DNA of 64,000 bases from Clostridium beijerinckii (GCF_036699995.1 NZ_CP144906.1:2371001-2435000), one strand, 5' to 3'; shown: positions 1 to 9,787, numbered from the stretch's first letter. Notes: generated by a model not told the origin, from the letters alone. Numbers and translations: made by a program.

Positions 1-407
1 GAACTGAAGGTTTTGGAGCGGAAGTAAAGAGAAGAATAATGCTTGGAACATATGCACTTGCTTCTGGATATTATGATGCTTATTATAAAAAAGCAGATGC
101 TTTTAGAAGAAAATTAAGATATGATCTTAAAAAGACTTTTGAAAAATATGATTTAATAGTAGGACCAGTTTCACCTGTATTGCCTTTTAAAATTGGTGAA
201 AAAAAGGCTGATCCATTAGCAATGTACTTAGCTGATATTTACACTATTAATGTTAATTTAGCTGGAAATCCAGCAATATCAATTCCAGCAGGAAAGAGCA
301 AAGAAGGCTTACCAATTGGAATTCAATTAATGGGTGATATGTTATGCGAAGAAAAAATATTCAAAGCTGCATATAGCTTAGAACAAGCTTTAGCTATTGA
401 ATTATAG
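1..407 (+). CDS. gatA: Asp-tRNA(Asn)/Glu-tRNA(Gln) amidotransferase subunit A, C-terminal part
   Basis: Only the last ~134 codons are present; the frame is open to the window edge (first full codon at 3), so the start lies upstream. The visible part carries the typical GatA stretch [20 protein letters not shown] followed by a YYDAYYKKA helix and the C-terminal PVSPVLPF and NPAISIPAG segments of the amidase fold. GatA is the glutaminase/amidase subunit that supplies ammonia for converting Glu-tRNA(Gln) or Asp-tRNA(Asn). Its stop codon (405-407) is 13 nt before the gatB ATG, and the gatB ribosome binding site overlaps the stop, so the two are co-transcribed and probably translationally coupled. 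Confidence 0.97.
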   Translation, partial: TEGFGAEVKRRIMLGTYALASGYYDAYYKKADAFRRKLRYDLKKTFEKYDLIVGPVSPVLPFKIGEKKADPLAMYLADIYTINVNLAGNPAISIPAGKSKEGLPIGIQLMGDMLCEEKIFKAAYSLEQALAIEL

Positions 408-420
408 GAGGGGAATTACG

Positions 421-1860
421 ATGAATTTTGAAACAGTAATAGGACTTGAAATACATGCAGAATTAAAATCGAAGACAAAAATCTTCTGCTCTTGTTCAAC
501 TAAATTTGGAGCAGAACCTAATGCAAACACATGTCCAATATGCACAGGGGTTCCTGGAACACTTCCAGTGCTTAATGAAGAAGTTGTAAATTTAGCAATA
601 AAAGCAGGAACTGCACTAGGATGTACAATAAATAAATATAACAAAATGGATAGAAAAAATTATTTTTATCCCGATCTTCCTAAAAATTATCAAACTTCAC
701 AATTTGATTTACCAATCTGTTCAGGTGGACTTGTAGAATTTGAACATGAAGGAAAGCAAGTAAAAGTTAGATTAAATAGAATTCACATAGAAGAAGATGC
801 TGGAAAGCTAGTTCACGTAGAAGGAGAACCAATTTCTTTAGTAGACTATAACAGAGTTGGTGTTCCTCTAGCAGAAATAGTTACAGAACCAGATATGAGA
901 AGTGTTAGTGAAGCTGTAGCGTTCATGAAAAAGCTTAAATCAATCTTAGAGTATGGTGAAATTTCTGATTGCCGTATGGAACAAGGGTCATTAAGATGCG
1001 ATGCTAATATTTCATTAAGACCAGTTGGGCAAAAGGAATATGGAACTAAGGTAGAGCTTAAAAATATCAACTCATTTAGAGAACTTCAAAAAGCTTTAGA
1101 AAAAGAAGAAAGAAGACAAAGAGAACTTTACACTTATGGAGAAGGCCATAAGGTAGTTCAAGAAACTAGAAGATGGGATGCTGCAAAAGGTAAAACAATC
1201 CCTATGAGATCTAAAGAAGAAGCAGATGACTATAGATATGTGGTAGAACCAGATTTACCACCAATTATAATCTATGATGAACAAATTGAAACAATAACTA
1301 AATCGTTACCTGAAATGCCAGATGAAAAGAAAGAAAGATTTTTAACTGCATATGAACTTACAGAAAAAGAAGTTGATATTTTAATAGGTGATAAAGGACT
1401 TGCTACTTTCTTTGAAAATGTTGTATCTTTAGGTGCTACACCTAAAATAGCTTCAAACTGGATATTGGGTGATATTTTAAGAATATTAAATGATAAAAAA
1501 ATAGAATCTGAAGACATGACTTTAGAAGCTGAAAACTTTGCGAAACTTCTTAAGGTAGTCGAAGAAGGTAAAATAAGCAATAATGTAGGAAGAGAAGTTC
1601 TTGATGAAATCTTTGATGAAAACAAAGATCCAATGAAGATGATTGAAGAAAAAGGACTTATGCAAATCAGTTCATCTGATGAACTTGAAAAAATAGTTGA
1701 TGAAGTAATTGCGAATAATCCTCAATCAGTAGAAGACTTTAAAGCAGGAAAGACACAAAGTGCTGGATTCTTAATGGGTCAAGTAATGAAATTGTCAAAA
1801 GGAAAAGCAAATCCTAAGGTAGCTAAGGAATTAGTAGATAAGAAACTTAGCGAAATTTAA
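421..1860 (+). CDS. gatB: Asp-tRNA(Asn)/Glu-tRNA(Gln) amidotransferase subunit B
   Basis: The product is 479 aa, the usual GatB length. I chose ATG 421 because AGGAGGGG (407-414) lies 6 nt upstream; an in-frame ATG at 397 is inside the end of gatA and has no such site. The N-terminus (ETVIGLEIHAEL) is the family signature. The paired cysteines C23/C25 and C38/C41 fit the metal-binding knuckle of the cradle domain, and the C-terminal YqeY-like tail ends in KANPKVAKELVDKKL. GatB binds the mischarged tRNA and activates its carboxylate. It is the last gene of the gat operon and is followed directly by a strong terminator. Confidence 0.98.
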   Translation: MNFETVIGLEIHAELKSKTKIFCSCSTKFGAEPNANTCPICTGVPGTLPVLNEEVVNLAIKAGTALGCTINKYNKMDRKNYFYPDLPKNYQTSQFDLPICSGGLVEFEHEGKQVKVRLNRIHIEEDAGKLVHVEGEPISLVDYNRVGVPLAEIVTEPDMRSVSEAVAFMKKLKSILEYGEISDCRMEQGSLRCDANISLRPVGQKEYGTKVELKNINSFRELQKALEKEERRQRELYTYGEGHKVVQETRRWDAAKGKTIPMRSKEEADDYRYVVEPDLPPIIIYDEQIETITKSLPEMPDEKKERFLTAYELTEKEVDILIGDKGLATFFENVVSLGATPKIASNWILGDILRILNDKKIESEDMTLEAENFAKLLKVVEEGKISNNVGREVLDEIFDENKDPMKMIEEKGLMQISSSDELEKIVDEVIANNPQSVEDFKAGKTQSAGFLMGQVMKLSKGKANPKVAKELVDKKLSEI

Positions 1861-1872
1861 GAAATGGATTGA

Positions 1873-1915
1873 AAAGGAGAGCATGCATTTTATATGCAGA
1901 AGCTCTCCTTTTTAT
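1873..1915 (+). terminator. Rho-independent terminator of the gat operon
   Basis: GGAGAGC pairs with GCTCTCC, extended by ATGCA/TGCA(G) pairing across a short loop, and is followed by a T-rich run. It starts 12 nt after the gatB stop. Confidence 0.9.
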
Positions 1916-2053
1916 TTTAGCTGATTTATGAATTAAATAATTGTTAATTTTGCTTTGTTTTAGTGGAATAAATATTTACAAAAAATAATATTATATATTA
2001 ACTTATATGTTAAATGCTTAAGCTCCATTATATTTTAATAAAGGGAGGAAATT

Positions 2054-3925
2054 ATGGGGAATATCATAAACAAATTTGAAAATGAAACTAAGACAAGGGT
2101 AAACGTGATAGATCTTGATAATTTAGGAAAATCTCAATTACAAAAAGTGATTATTAAAGATGGAATTTTCGAAGAAACAGATTTTTTAAAAAATGATAAC
2201 TATATTAGTTTTCCGACAGAAATGCTTTGTTCATCTACAAAAAGCAATTTTATTAATGTTCATTTATGCTTAAAAAATGAGCTTAGCCTAGTTGAAAAAC
2301 TGAAAGATGAGATTATAAAATCACTATATGAGGCTTATCTGATTCTTAATAATAATAATGGTATAGAAAACGATAATTTTAGTGAAGAACGTTTTAAGGA
2401 AGTCTTTTACGATTCTTTAAACAGTCAAATTAATAATATTTCCTTAATCAAATTTTATGAAGTGAATAGTATACAAAATGTATTTAAAGATATCAATTTT
2501 AATGAATTACTTACTGAATTAATGAGAATAAATTCTTCTGATGACTTTGATAATTTTGAAGAGAAAGATGAGCATATATGGAAGAGTTATTTTGGAGATT
2601 TCAAAGATGAGTTTCATAAACATTATAGCAAATGGTTGAAAATGATTTCAAAATACTATGAGCATAATGAAGAGGGGCATGAATATGCAAATGAAGCTCA
2701 AGATTATATTAATAAGTTTTTAAATAGAAATTTCCGAAATTTGTGTAATGTCATTTACGGAACAAATACTTCTTGTGATCTTATGGTTGAAAGGTTATAT
2801 ATTAAGGTGCCTGCTAGCAAAGCTAAATACCTAGGAATAGTATTTATTGATTGCCCTAAAGGTGAAAATATAGCAAAGACAATAGAAAATCGTATTAGTG
2901 AGGATTATAAAGAGTTATTTCTGATTGTATCTAAATGTAGCAATAATCTAGAACAGCTTTTGGCATTAAAAGAAAACATAAATACTGTCACTTTAAGTAA
3001 AAGGGTATTTTATGTCTTAAATGAGTTTAAATCATATAGAAACTATTTATTTGAAAACGACCTATTAGGCTCTAATTCTAAAGAAGATTTAATCGATGCA
3101 TTAAAATATTCCGCAGCTAAAAAATTAGGAGTCGCAGGAGATAAAGTTATTGTAACAGAAGAATTTAACGATATTAATAAAAGAACATTAGATAAACTAA
3201 ACACACGGAATGACTTTTTGCAGTTATTAAGAATGATTAGAAAAGAAAGCGAACGATTAGGTAAAACTATAAAGATTAAAGCATCAAATAAGGAAGGATT
3301 AATTAGTATTTCATTAAACCAGGAAAGAATGATTGTACAAGCTCTTATGGGAATGCTTTATGAAAGATATAATGGATATCTAGTTGAGCAGTGGAAGAGA
3401 ATCATTGCTGATGAAAATGAAAAAAGCGATAGGAAGCGTAAAAATTATACTTACAGTGAGATTCATACAATAATAAGAAATCGCAAAGATAATTATAAAG
3501 AATATAAAGTTACTAAATGTTTAACTACAAGGAAAGATAATAAACCAATTGACTTTAGTATGAGAAGTGGCGATTATAATGATAGTAAACGAATATTAAA
3601 AATGATGGTTGATTATGGCTATCAAACAGTAGGATTTAACCCTAATGAAAATAAAATTTTAGTAAATGTTAATGGAGAAATATCTAATGAAGATAAAGAA
3701 AAATTAATAAAGTCTATTAAAGGAAGGCTTCAAGAAAGCGCTATAAACTATTTTGAAAAAGCTTTCTTAATGGATATATCAAGAAAAAAATTTAACACAA
3801 ATAATTTATGCAAAGCTCTAGAAATTGAAACTAATATAACAATTGATGATTTCTATAGTGCGTTTAAAGAGATGTTCAAAAAAATTAGTGATAATATAGT
3901 TAGATATGAAGTTTGTCTTCGATAA
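2054..3925 (+). CDS. Unrecognised 623-aa protein, possible degenerate GTPase-like domain
   Basis: ATG 2054 is preceded by a good site (GGGAGG, 2043-2048). The protein is soluble, Lys/Asn/Glu-rich, with no signal peptide or membrane segment. I do not recognise a family. One stretch around residues 250-330 (YLGIVFIDCPKGEN, then LFLIVSKC, then FYVLNEFKSYR) has the spacing and strand pattern of the G3 and G4 regions of dynamin-like GTPases, but no P-loop is visible upstream, so at best it would be an inactive relative. The second half is charged and helical. The gene is monocistronic, between the gat terminator and its own terminator (4111-4152). Confidence 0.8.
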   Translation: MGNIINKFENETKTRVNVIDLDNLGKSQLQKVIIKDGIFEETDFLKNDNYISFPTEMLCSSTKSNFINVHLCLKNELSLVEKLKDEIIKSLYEAYLILNNNNGIENDNFSEERFKEVFYDSLNSQINNISLIKFYEVNSIQNVFKDINFNELLTELMRINSSDDFDNFEEKDEHIWKSYFGDFKDEFHKHYSKWLKMISKYYEHNEEGHEYANEAQDYINKFLNRNFRNLCNVIYGTNTSCDLMVERLYIKVPASKAKYLGIVFIDCPKGENIAKTIENRISEDYKELFLIVSKCSNNLEQLLALKENINTVTLSKRVFYVLNEFKSYRNYLFENDLLGSNSKEDLIDALKYSAAKKLGVAGDKVIVTEEFNDINKRTLDKLNTRNDFLQLLRMIRKESERLGKTIKIKASNKEGLISISLNQERMIVQALMGMLYERYNGYLVEQWKRIIADENEKSDRKRKNYTYSEIHTIIRNRKDNYKEYKVTKCLTTRKDNKPIDFSMRSGDYNDSKRILKMMVDYGYQTVGFNPNENKILVNVNGEISNEDKEKLIKSIKGRLQESAINYFEKAFLMDISRKKFNTNNLCKALEIETNITIDDFYSAFKEMFKKISDNIVRYEVCLR

Positions 3926-3954
3926 CGGATAAAAATGTAGGTAAATGTTAGGTG

Positions 3955-4054
3955 GCATATATTGCAAAGATAAATCTTCATTATAGTCTAAAAATATTAC
4001 AAGAATTTTAGCTGTAATTGTGAAATGTGCATTGTGAATTGCAGTATATATATT
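3955..4054 (+). repeat. Dispersed ~105-bp repeat, copy A
   Basis: One of five related intergenic copies in this window (others at 6391, 20061, 22685 and 48621). Shared parts in order are an ATATATTGCAAA start, CTTCATnATnnTCTAAAAATATT, AGAATTTTA, a run of AATTGTGA-like octamers, and an end GCAnnATATATAT that is roughly the inverse of the start. It has no coding capacity. Confidence 0.8.
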
Positions 4055-4110
4055 AAATTGATTTGATAAATTTTACTTTTGCTAAGCGATTAGATTATAA
4101 ATTATATATA

Positions 4111-4152
4111 AAAACTTCAGTATTAATAGATCATCTAAAGCTGAAGTTTTTT
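4111..4152 (+). terminator. Terminator after the 623-aa gene
   Basis: AAAACTTCAG and CTGAAGTTTT form the stem around a ~20-nt loop, followed by TTTTTTA. It is separated from the gene end by the repeat copy at 3955. Confidence 0.75.
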
Positions 4153-4319
4153 ACTTATGCTTAAAAATATAATTAATCTATTTAGATTATATTTTAACTA
4201 TATTGCACAATTAAAAATCATATTAAGTTGGCAAATGAATACAGCAATGCATATTATTAGTTTGACAAAATATGTAAATCATATATAATTATGATATAAA
4301 GGTTTAAGGGGATGATAAC

Positions 4320-4985
4320 GTGATAAAAAACTGTTGGAAAAAAGCCATAGCTTTATCAATGATCGCCACATCAATAATGCTATTAAACCCAGTAGGGGCT
4401 AAAGCGTCATGGAAGCAAGATAATATTGGATGGTGGTATAGTGAAGGAAATCTATGGGCTACTGGTTGGAGAAAAGTTGATGGAAATTGGTATTATTTCT
4501 ATCAAAATGGATATATGGCTAAAGATACGCAAATAAATGGTTATAGAATATATTCAAATGGAGTCGCAGCAAGCAATCCTAGCGAAAAATATGAAGATTC
4601 AAATTCTTATAAATGGAAAATTGAAAATGGAGAAAATAAGGATGTATCTAATAATTACTATTATATAGAGAATGATAAAGTTATTGGTAAAATGATAAAT
4701 AAAAATAACTATTTGTACTATACAGAAAATGGACAGAATTTTACTGGATGGAAGCAATTGGGCAGTGCAAAAGGTTTTAACTGGTATTACATGGAGAACG
4801 GAAAACGCTGTTTAGGATGGAAAAGCATTAATGGAAATTGGTTTTATTTTTCCGATTTTGATGGTGACTCTGATACTGATGTTGAAAATTTAAGAGGAAA
4901 AATGGTTAATACATCTATTTTGGATGCAGGCAAGAGTTACCAATTTGATGATTATGGAGCTTTACAAAGTACAGTTACAAGATAA
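4320..4985 (+). CDS. Secreted protein with choline-binding-type cell-wall repeats
   Basis: The product is 221 aa. It starts with GTG 4320, with AAGGGGATG just upstream. Residues 1-29 are a clear signal peptide (KK, then a hydrophobic ALSMIATSIMLL core, then GAKA-S). The rest is built of aromatic wall-binding repeats: WWYSEGNLWATGWRKVDGNW and YYFYQNGYM near residues 37-64, then YYIENDKVIGKM, LYYTENGQNFTGWKQ, NWYYMENGKRCLGWK and NWFYFSD. No catalytic domain is present, so it is a wall-attached exported protein of unknown job. Flanks are long and non-coding. Confidence 0.88.
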   Translation: MIKNCWKKAIALSMIATSIMLLNPVGAKASWKQDNIGWWYSEGNLWATGWRKVDGNWYYFYQNGYMAKDTQINGYRIYSNGVAASNPSEKYEDSNSYKWKIENGENKDVSNNYYYIENDKVIGKMINKNNYLYYTENGQNFTGWKQLGSAKGFNWYYMENGKRCLGWKSINGNWFYFSDFDGDSDTDVENLRGKMVNTSILDAGKSYQFDDYGALQSTVTR

Positions 4986-5840
4986 AAATATTTTAACTAA
5001 TGAAGGAATCTAGTATAAATTTTAACTGTGTCAATAATATGAGATTATAAAATATAATTTGAGATTTGGTAAACTATACTGTTTATATAGGATTATCAGA
5101 ATTGGCAATTATATAGTAAAAATGTCGTTATTAAAGATAATAACATTTTATGTATTGCTGATATTGAGTATTTCTAAGTGCTTAAATAATATTGTACAAT
5201 ACAAAAAAAGAATGACTTAGTTAGGGAATAAGTCATTCTTTTATTATTATTTAAGGGGATAAATAATAATGCTTTAACTACTTTACAAGTTTAATTGTAT
5301 ATTATTAATGTTACATGTTTGTGTCAAATTTATTAACTTAATATAAACAAAATAAAAATTTAAATTTTAGCACTGATATACAAAAAATAGATCGTTTACT
5401 ATAAGAAAAGAAGAACTAAAAAATAAATTTTAATAATAATTAAAAATATTTATATAGGAATAAAGTTGTCTTGATAGATTTTTGTTGCGTTAGTTTTCTG
5501 AATTTATTCAAAAAATAATTATAAAAAAGAACGACTTATCAAGGGAATAAGCCGCTCTAAAATTAGAGAGTATTGAACTAAATTCCTACAACTAAAGTAT
5601 AAAATGTATGGAGTTTTTTATCAAAATAAATCGTATTACAATCAATGACATGAAAATACTATATATTCTATGTTAAGTTTTAAAACGACATGAAAAAATA
5701 AATTTACACAGGAATATTGTAGAAAAAGATAAAAATACATATAAAAAAGCAACATGAAAATAAGTGAAGATATTGTTGAAAGATAGTACAATAAGGTTGG
5801 GTATAAAATTAATGATTATGAGAGGGATGAGTAATCATCA
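4986..5840. other. Long AT-rich gap, no gene seen
   Basis: I find no convincing coding region here. It contains a good terminator (5203-5246) and, at about 5525-5560, a diverged copy of the same hairpin sequence (AAGAACGACTTATC, then GGGAATAAGCC) whose arms no longer pair well. The two hairpins hint at an old duplication or a lost gene between them. Confidence 0.5.
5203..5246 (+). terminator. Rho-independent terminator
   Basis: AAGAATGACTTA pairs with TAAGTCATTCTT, flanked by A-run and T-run, so it could work in both directions. The nearest gene upstream on + is the wall-binding protein. Confidence 0.8.
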
Positions 5841-5877
5841 AAAAAGGGCTAAGATCCTCATTCTTAGGCCTTTTTTT
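5841..5877. terminator. Bidirectional terminator at the Spo0E-like gene end
   Basis: AAAAAGGGCTAAGA pairs with TCTTAGGCCTTTTT. The stop codon of the minus-strand gene lies in the stem. Confidence 0.8.
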
Positions 5878-6022
5878 GATATTTAACAATGTGCTTGTCC
5901 AGATTTTGAGAAATACGGATAACTATTTTATTTCTAGGAGAAAGAATACAAAGCATCTTATTTAGAAGACATTTTCTTAAACGTATATTATATCTTAACT
6001 TAAATAATTCAAATCTATTCAT
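5864..6022 (-). CDS. Spo0E-like aspartyl-phosphate phosphatase
   Basis: The product is 52 aa. I start it at the ATG whose complement is 6020-6022, because AGAGGT sits 7 nt upstream; the longer open frame adds a Phe/Tyr/Ile-rich stretch unlike a protein. The sequence is two short helices: IRLRKCLLNKMLCIL, a turn, then IRISQNLDKHIVKYQKK. The second contains the Spo0E signature SQxLD, where the Asp is needed for dephosphorylation in characterised Spo0E proteins. Such proteins dephosphorylate Spo0A~P or Spo0F~P and delay sporulation. It is a single gene ending in a terminator. The turn region is more basic than usual. Confidence 0.72.
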   Translation of the reverse strand: MNRFELFKLRYNIRLRKCLLNKMLCILSPRNKIVIRISQNLDKHIVKYQKKA

Positions 6023-6390
6023 GATAGTACCTCTTTTTACTAATTTATACACATAAAATAAATTATAATCTACATAAAATAAATTTTCAAAAAAAATCAT
6101 ACTACAAATAATGTCAAAATATTGTATAAATATACATGCTATTTTATTCAGATAAAATGAACATATTAATCTAGGCAAATAATATATAAAGAGATATTAA
6201 ATTGCTAGAAAATATAAATTTGTATAAATAATATGTATGTTATTTAAAATAGTTAGAAACCAAAAAACTTAGTTTATTAGCTTTATATATTAAATTAAAT
6301 TAAATATAAGTTTTAATGCAACTAGAGCTAGGTTTGGCGCTGTAAAGATTATTGCCTAAAACTTATGAAGGATATTTTTATGACCTTGAT

Positions 6391-6490
6391 ATATATAGCA
6401 AAAATAATTCTTCATCATGATTCTAAAAATATTGCAAGAATTTTATCCGTAATTGTGAATTGTGCATTGTGAATTGAAACATATATATAG
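6391..6490 (+). repeat. Dispersed ~105-bp repeat, copy B
   Basis: Same element as at 3955: it starts ATATATAGCAAAAATAATTC and ends GTGAATTGAAACATATATAT, with two AATTGTGA-type octamers. It lies upstream of the ankyrin gene on the same strand. Confidence 0.85.
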
Positions 6491-6638
6491 ATAATTTAAA
6501 GAATATTAGCATTGAAAAATTGATTAAACAGATGTTAAAATGTATAGATGAATTAAAAAGAAAGTATTTACTTATGAGGAAATTATTCGAATTGAAAATG
6601 ACTAAAAGATATATAGTAATTTATTGGAGGTAATTATC

Positions 6639-7274
6639 ATGAACATTCATGAAATTTTGTTTGGTTCAAGACCAAAATCTATTTTGAAAATAATAAAAGA
6701 AGGGGATTTGGAGGGACTTAAAAATTTTATAACAAATGGCGGAAATATTAATGAAAAATATAATGATACTAGCCTGCTTCATTTTGCTATAGATAATTGT
6801 GAGAAAAATTACTTTGAAATAATACAATTTCTGGTAAACAATGGTGCTGATATAAATAGTAATCAAAGTTATTTGAAAGAACTACCATTACATAGAATCT
6901 GTGCGAGAGTAAGTCCTAAGATGGACGTCATTAGATTACTGTTAGAGAAAGGATCTAAAGTAAATGCTGAAAATATATCCGGAAAAACTCCTATCTTTTA
7001 TTGTAACTTTAATTATTCGGTAGAGCTTTTAAATCTTCTTATTAAATATGGTGCAGATATTAAACATAGAGATAAGTATAGCAATACTATTTTGCATGAT
7101 GACTATTTAACTTGTCGTGATACTGATAAGTTTCAAGAATACTTAAACGAAATAGTTTCTCTTGGACTAGATATAAATTCAAAGAATAATTTAGGACACA
7201 CACCACTATATCTGTGTAAAAATAAATCTATTGAAAATATATTGATGGAACATGGAGCAAAGAGAAGTGTATAA
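6639..7274 (+). CDS. Ankyrin-repeat protein
   Basis: The product is 211 aa. I use ATG 6639, with TGGAGG at 6625-6630; the upstream in-frame ATG at 6624 would overlap that site. There are about four to five ankyrin repeats after a short N-terminus (MNIHEILFGSRPKSILK): GDLEGLKNFITNGGNIN, then TSLLHFAIDN, then IIQFLVNNGADIN, LPLHRICARV, VIRLLLEKGSKVNAEN, GKTPIFYC, LLNLLIKYGADIKHRD and GHTPLYLC. It has no signal peptide or membrane segment, so it is probably a cytoplasmic protein-protein adaptor. The partner is unknown and the neighbours give no clue. Confidence 0.85.
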   Translation: MNIHEILFGSRPKSILKIIKEGDLEGLKNFITNGGNINEKYNDTSLLHFAIDNCEKNYFEIIQFLVNNGADINSNQSYLKELPLHRICARVSPKMDVIRLLLEKGSKVNAENISGKTPIFYCNFNYSVELLNLLIKYGADIKHRDKYSNTILHDDYLTCRDTDKFQEYLNEIVSLGLDINSKNNLGHTPLYLCKNKSIENILMEHGAKRSV

Positions 7275-7420
7275 TTAAGTGCTTATATACTATAGAGTAG
7301 CTAAATTTAATGATATGAGTCTAGAATCTTTTTTATGATAACATTGCTACCGAGTATAATTTATAATTGTGGTTAACATATTATTGCAAAACAAAATTAT
7401 AATTAAGGAGGTAGATTCAA

Positions 7421-7576
7421 ATGTCATTAAATAATAGCGGAGTACATAAAAATTCACTATCTAGAAAAAGAACCGACTCAAATATGGTAAAGTCGGATGT
7501 TGGTGCAGAAATTGGTTTTCCTAACAACAAAGATAAAGGTAGAGGAAAGACAGATGGAATAGTTGGAAAGAATTAA
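7421..7576 (+). CDS. Small hydrophilic 51-aa protein
   Basis: ATG 7421 is preceded by a near-perfect AAGGAGG (7405-7411). The product (MSLNNSGVHKNSLSRKRTDS, then a Gly/Lys/Asn-rich tail ending DGIVGKN) has no Cys, Trp or Tyr and no hydrophobic core. That composition resembles minor small acid-soluble spore proteins, but I cannot match a family. It is followed by the terminator shared with ahpF. The strong ribosome site and compact fit make it a likely real gene. Confidence 0.65.
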   Translation: MSLNNSGVHKNSLSRKRTDSNMVKSDVGAEIGFPNNKDKGRGKTDGIVGKN

Positions 7577-7634
7577 AATTTAAAATAACTTTAATTCTTA
7601 GCTTAGAATAACAATTTAGAATATAAGAAAAAAT

Positions 7635-7682
7635 AAAGAATCCCTTTGCGGTAATAGTTTTTATAGCAAAGGGATTCTTTTA
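7635..7682. terminator. Bidirectional terminator between the 51-aa gene and ahpF
   Basis: AAGAATCCCTTTGC pairs with GCAAAGGGATTCTT, with A- and T-runs on both sides. It serves convergent transcripts. Confidence 0.92.
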
Positions 7683-9212
7683 TTAGTTTCTTATTAGATA
7701 GTCAAATGCACCTAAGGCTGCTGTTGCGCCAGATCCCATGGAAATAATTATTTGCTTGTATGGGGTATTAGTGCAATCTCCAGCTGCAAATACTCCTGGT
7801 ACATTAGTAGCACCATGGTTATCAATTATAATTTCACCTGATTTATTGCGCTGGATAGTTTCTCCTAGCCAATCAGTGTTTGGTACAAGTCCAATTTGGA
7901 CAAATACACCATCTAATTCAACATGCTTAATTTCTCCTGTGTCACGTTCAATATAGGTAATTCCATTTACCTTATCAGTACCAGTAATTTCTTTAGTCTG
8001 AACATTTTTTAAGACGGTTATATTATTCAAACTGTAAAGACGATCTTGCAAAACTGAATCTGCTTTAAGTTCTGTCATAAATTCAAAAACGGTTACGTGA
8101 CTAGCAACTCCAGCAAGGTCAATGGCAGCTTCGATGCCTGAATTACCTCCACCGATGACTGCAACATGTTTCCCTTTAAATAAAGGTCCATCACAATGAG
8201 GACAATATGTCACACCTTTATTCTTAAATTCTTCTTCTCCAGGAACACCGACATTCCTCCAGCGGGCACCTGTCGAAATTATTACAGTTTTGCTCTTTAA
8301 ACGTGCACCATTTTCTAGTTCAATCTCAATAAGGTTTTTTTTTTCTATAGTCTTAGCACGTTGTAAGTTTACTATATCAACGTTATAGTCTTTGACATGC
8401 TCTTCAAGACTTGCTGCAAGCTTAGGGCCTTCTGTATATTTAATACTTATAAAGTTTTCAATACCTATGGTATCTAATACTTGACCACCAAAACGTTCAA
8501 CGATAATTCCTGTACGAATGCCTTTACGTGCGGCATAAATAGCAGCACTTGCACCTGCTGGGCCGCCGCCAACAACAAGCACATCGTATGGATCTTTATC
8601 TGCAAAATCTTCTGAAACTGGGGCTTCTCCGATTTTTGCAAGAATTTCTTCGATAGTCATGCGGCCACTTGCAAAGAATTCTCCATTTAAATAAATTGAT
8701 GGTACTGCAAGTATATTTTTACTTTCTATCTCTTCTTTAAAAACGGCACCATCAATCATTGTATGAGTGACATTTGGATTAAGGATGCTAATTAAATTTA
8801 GAGATTGAACAACTTCTGGGCAGTTATGACAGCTTAAACTAATATAGGTTTCAAAATGGTATTCTCCTTTAATGTTCCTAATTGAATCAATTGTCTTCTG
8901 ATCAATTTTTGGGGCTCTTCCGCTAACTTGTAGAAGAGCTAATACCAATGAATTAAATTCATGTCCTAAAGGTATTCCAGCAAAAGCTACACCAGTTTCT
9001 TCATCAGTACGATTTATGCTAAAGCTGGGAGTTCTTAATAACTTTGATTTTTCAGCTTTTATTTTTGGAGACATAGAAACTAGTTCATCTACGAGAGAAA
9101 TCATAGTATTGGATATATCATCGGAATCAGCACTGACTTTTATAAGTACAGTGCCTTCCATAAGCTCAAGATATTGAGCTAATTGTTGTTTTATATCTTT
9201 ATCTAGTATCAT
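7683..9212 (-). CDS. ahpF: NADH-dependent peroxiredoxin reductase AhpF
   Basis: The 509-aa flavoprotein reduces AhpC with NADH. In order it has an N-terminal pair of thioredoxin-like folds with the CHNCPEV redox centre (about residue 130), an FAD-binding GGGPAGASAAIYAARKG (about 215), the CPHCDGP disulfide (about 343), an NADH-binding GGGNSGIEAAIDLAG, and the terminal FAD motif GVFAAGDCTN. All four redox cysteines are present and the length is normal. It lies 11 nt downstream of ahpC on the same strand with its own AGAGGT ribosome site, so it is the second gene of an ahpCF operon ending in the 7635 terminator. Confidence 0.97.
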   Translation of the reverse strand: MILDKDIKQQLAQYLELMEGTVLIKVSADSDDISNTMISLVDELVSMSPKIKAEKSKLLRTPSFSINRTDEETGVAFAGIPLGHEFNSLVLALLQVSGRAPKIDQKTIDSIRNIKGEYHFETYISLSCHNCPEVVQSLNLISILNPNVTHTMIDGAVFKEEIESKNILAVPSIYLNGEFFASGRMTIEEILAKIGEAPVSEDFADKDPYDVLVVGGGPAGASAAIYAARKGIRTGIIVERFGGQVLDTIGIENFISIKYTEGPKLAASLEEHVKDYNVDIVNLQRAKTIEKKNLIEIELENGARLKSKTVIISTGARWRNVGVPGEEEFKNKGVTYCPHCDGPLFKGKHVAVIGGGNSGIEAAIDLAGVASHVTVFEFMTELKADSVLQDRLYSLNNITVLKNVQTKEITGTDKVNGITYIERDTGEIKHVELDGVFVQIGLVPNTDWLGETIQRNKSGEIIIDNHGATNVPGVFAAGDCTNTPYKQIIISMGSGATAALGAFDYLIRN

Positions 9213-9223
9213 AGGCGTACCTC

Positions 9224-9787
9224 TTAGATCTTTCCTACAAGATCAAGGCTTGGTTTAAGTGTTGATGCGCCTTCTTTCCATTTTGCTGGGCAAACTTCGC
9301 CAGGATTATTTCTAACATATTGAGCAGCTTTAATTTTATTTACTATTACAGCTGCATCACGCCCGATATTGCCGGCATTAATTTCAATTGCTTGAATAAC
9401 ACCATCTGGATCTATGATAAAAGTACCACGATCTGCAAGACCATCAGACTCAATCAATACATCAAAGTTACGAGATAATGTATGTGAAGGATCACCAATC
9501 ATAGTATAAGTTATTTTTTTGATGGCTTCTGAACTATCGTGCCATGCTTTATGTGTGTAGTGGGTATCTGTTGAAACTGAATATACTTCAGCGCCAAGCC
9601 CCTTTAAAGTTTCATAATTATCTTGTAAATCTTCTAATTCAGTAGGGCATACGAATGTGAAATCTGCTGGATAAAAACAAACCACACTCCATTTACCTTT
9701 GAAATTTTCTTCAGTGATATCTATAAATTCACCGTTTTTGTAAGCTGATGCTTTAAATTGTTTTACTTCTGTTCCTATTAATGACAT
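9224..9787 (-). CDS. ahpC: Peroxiredoxin AhpC (alkyl hydroperoxide reductase small subunit)
   Basis: The 187-aa typical 2-Cys peroxiredoxin reduces H2O2 and organic peroxides. The peroxidatic Cys47 lies in [17 protein letters not shown], and the resolving Cys166 lies in PGEVCPAKW near the C-terminus. The start is preceded by AGGAGG. It is the first gene of ahpCF. The promoter region upstream carries a perfect Fur-type 7-1-7 box (9862-9876). This defence is expected in an anaerobe facing oxygen. Confidence 0.98.
   Translation of the reverse strand: MSLIGTEVKQFKASAYKNGEFIDITEENFKGKWSVVCFYPADFTFVCPTELEDLQDNYETLKGLGAEVYSVSTDTHYTHKAWHDSSEAIKKITYTMIGDPSHTLSRNFDVLIESDGLADRGTFIIDPDGVIQAIEINAGNIGRDAAVIVNKIKAAQYVRNNPGEVCPAKWKEGASTLKPSLDLVGKI

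Noticed and set aside
6023..6178. N-terminal extension of the Spo0E-like gene
   Set aside because: It is extremely Phe/Ile/Tyr-rich AT translation; the internal ATG has a clear ribosome site and the family length.
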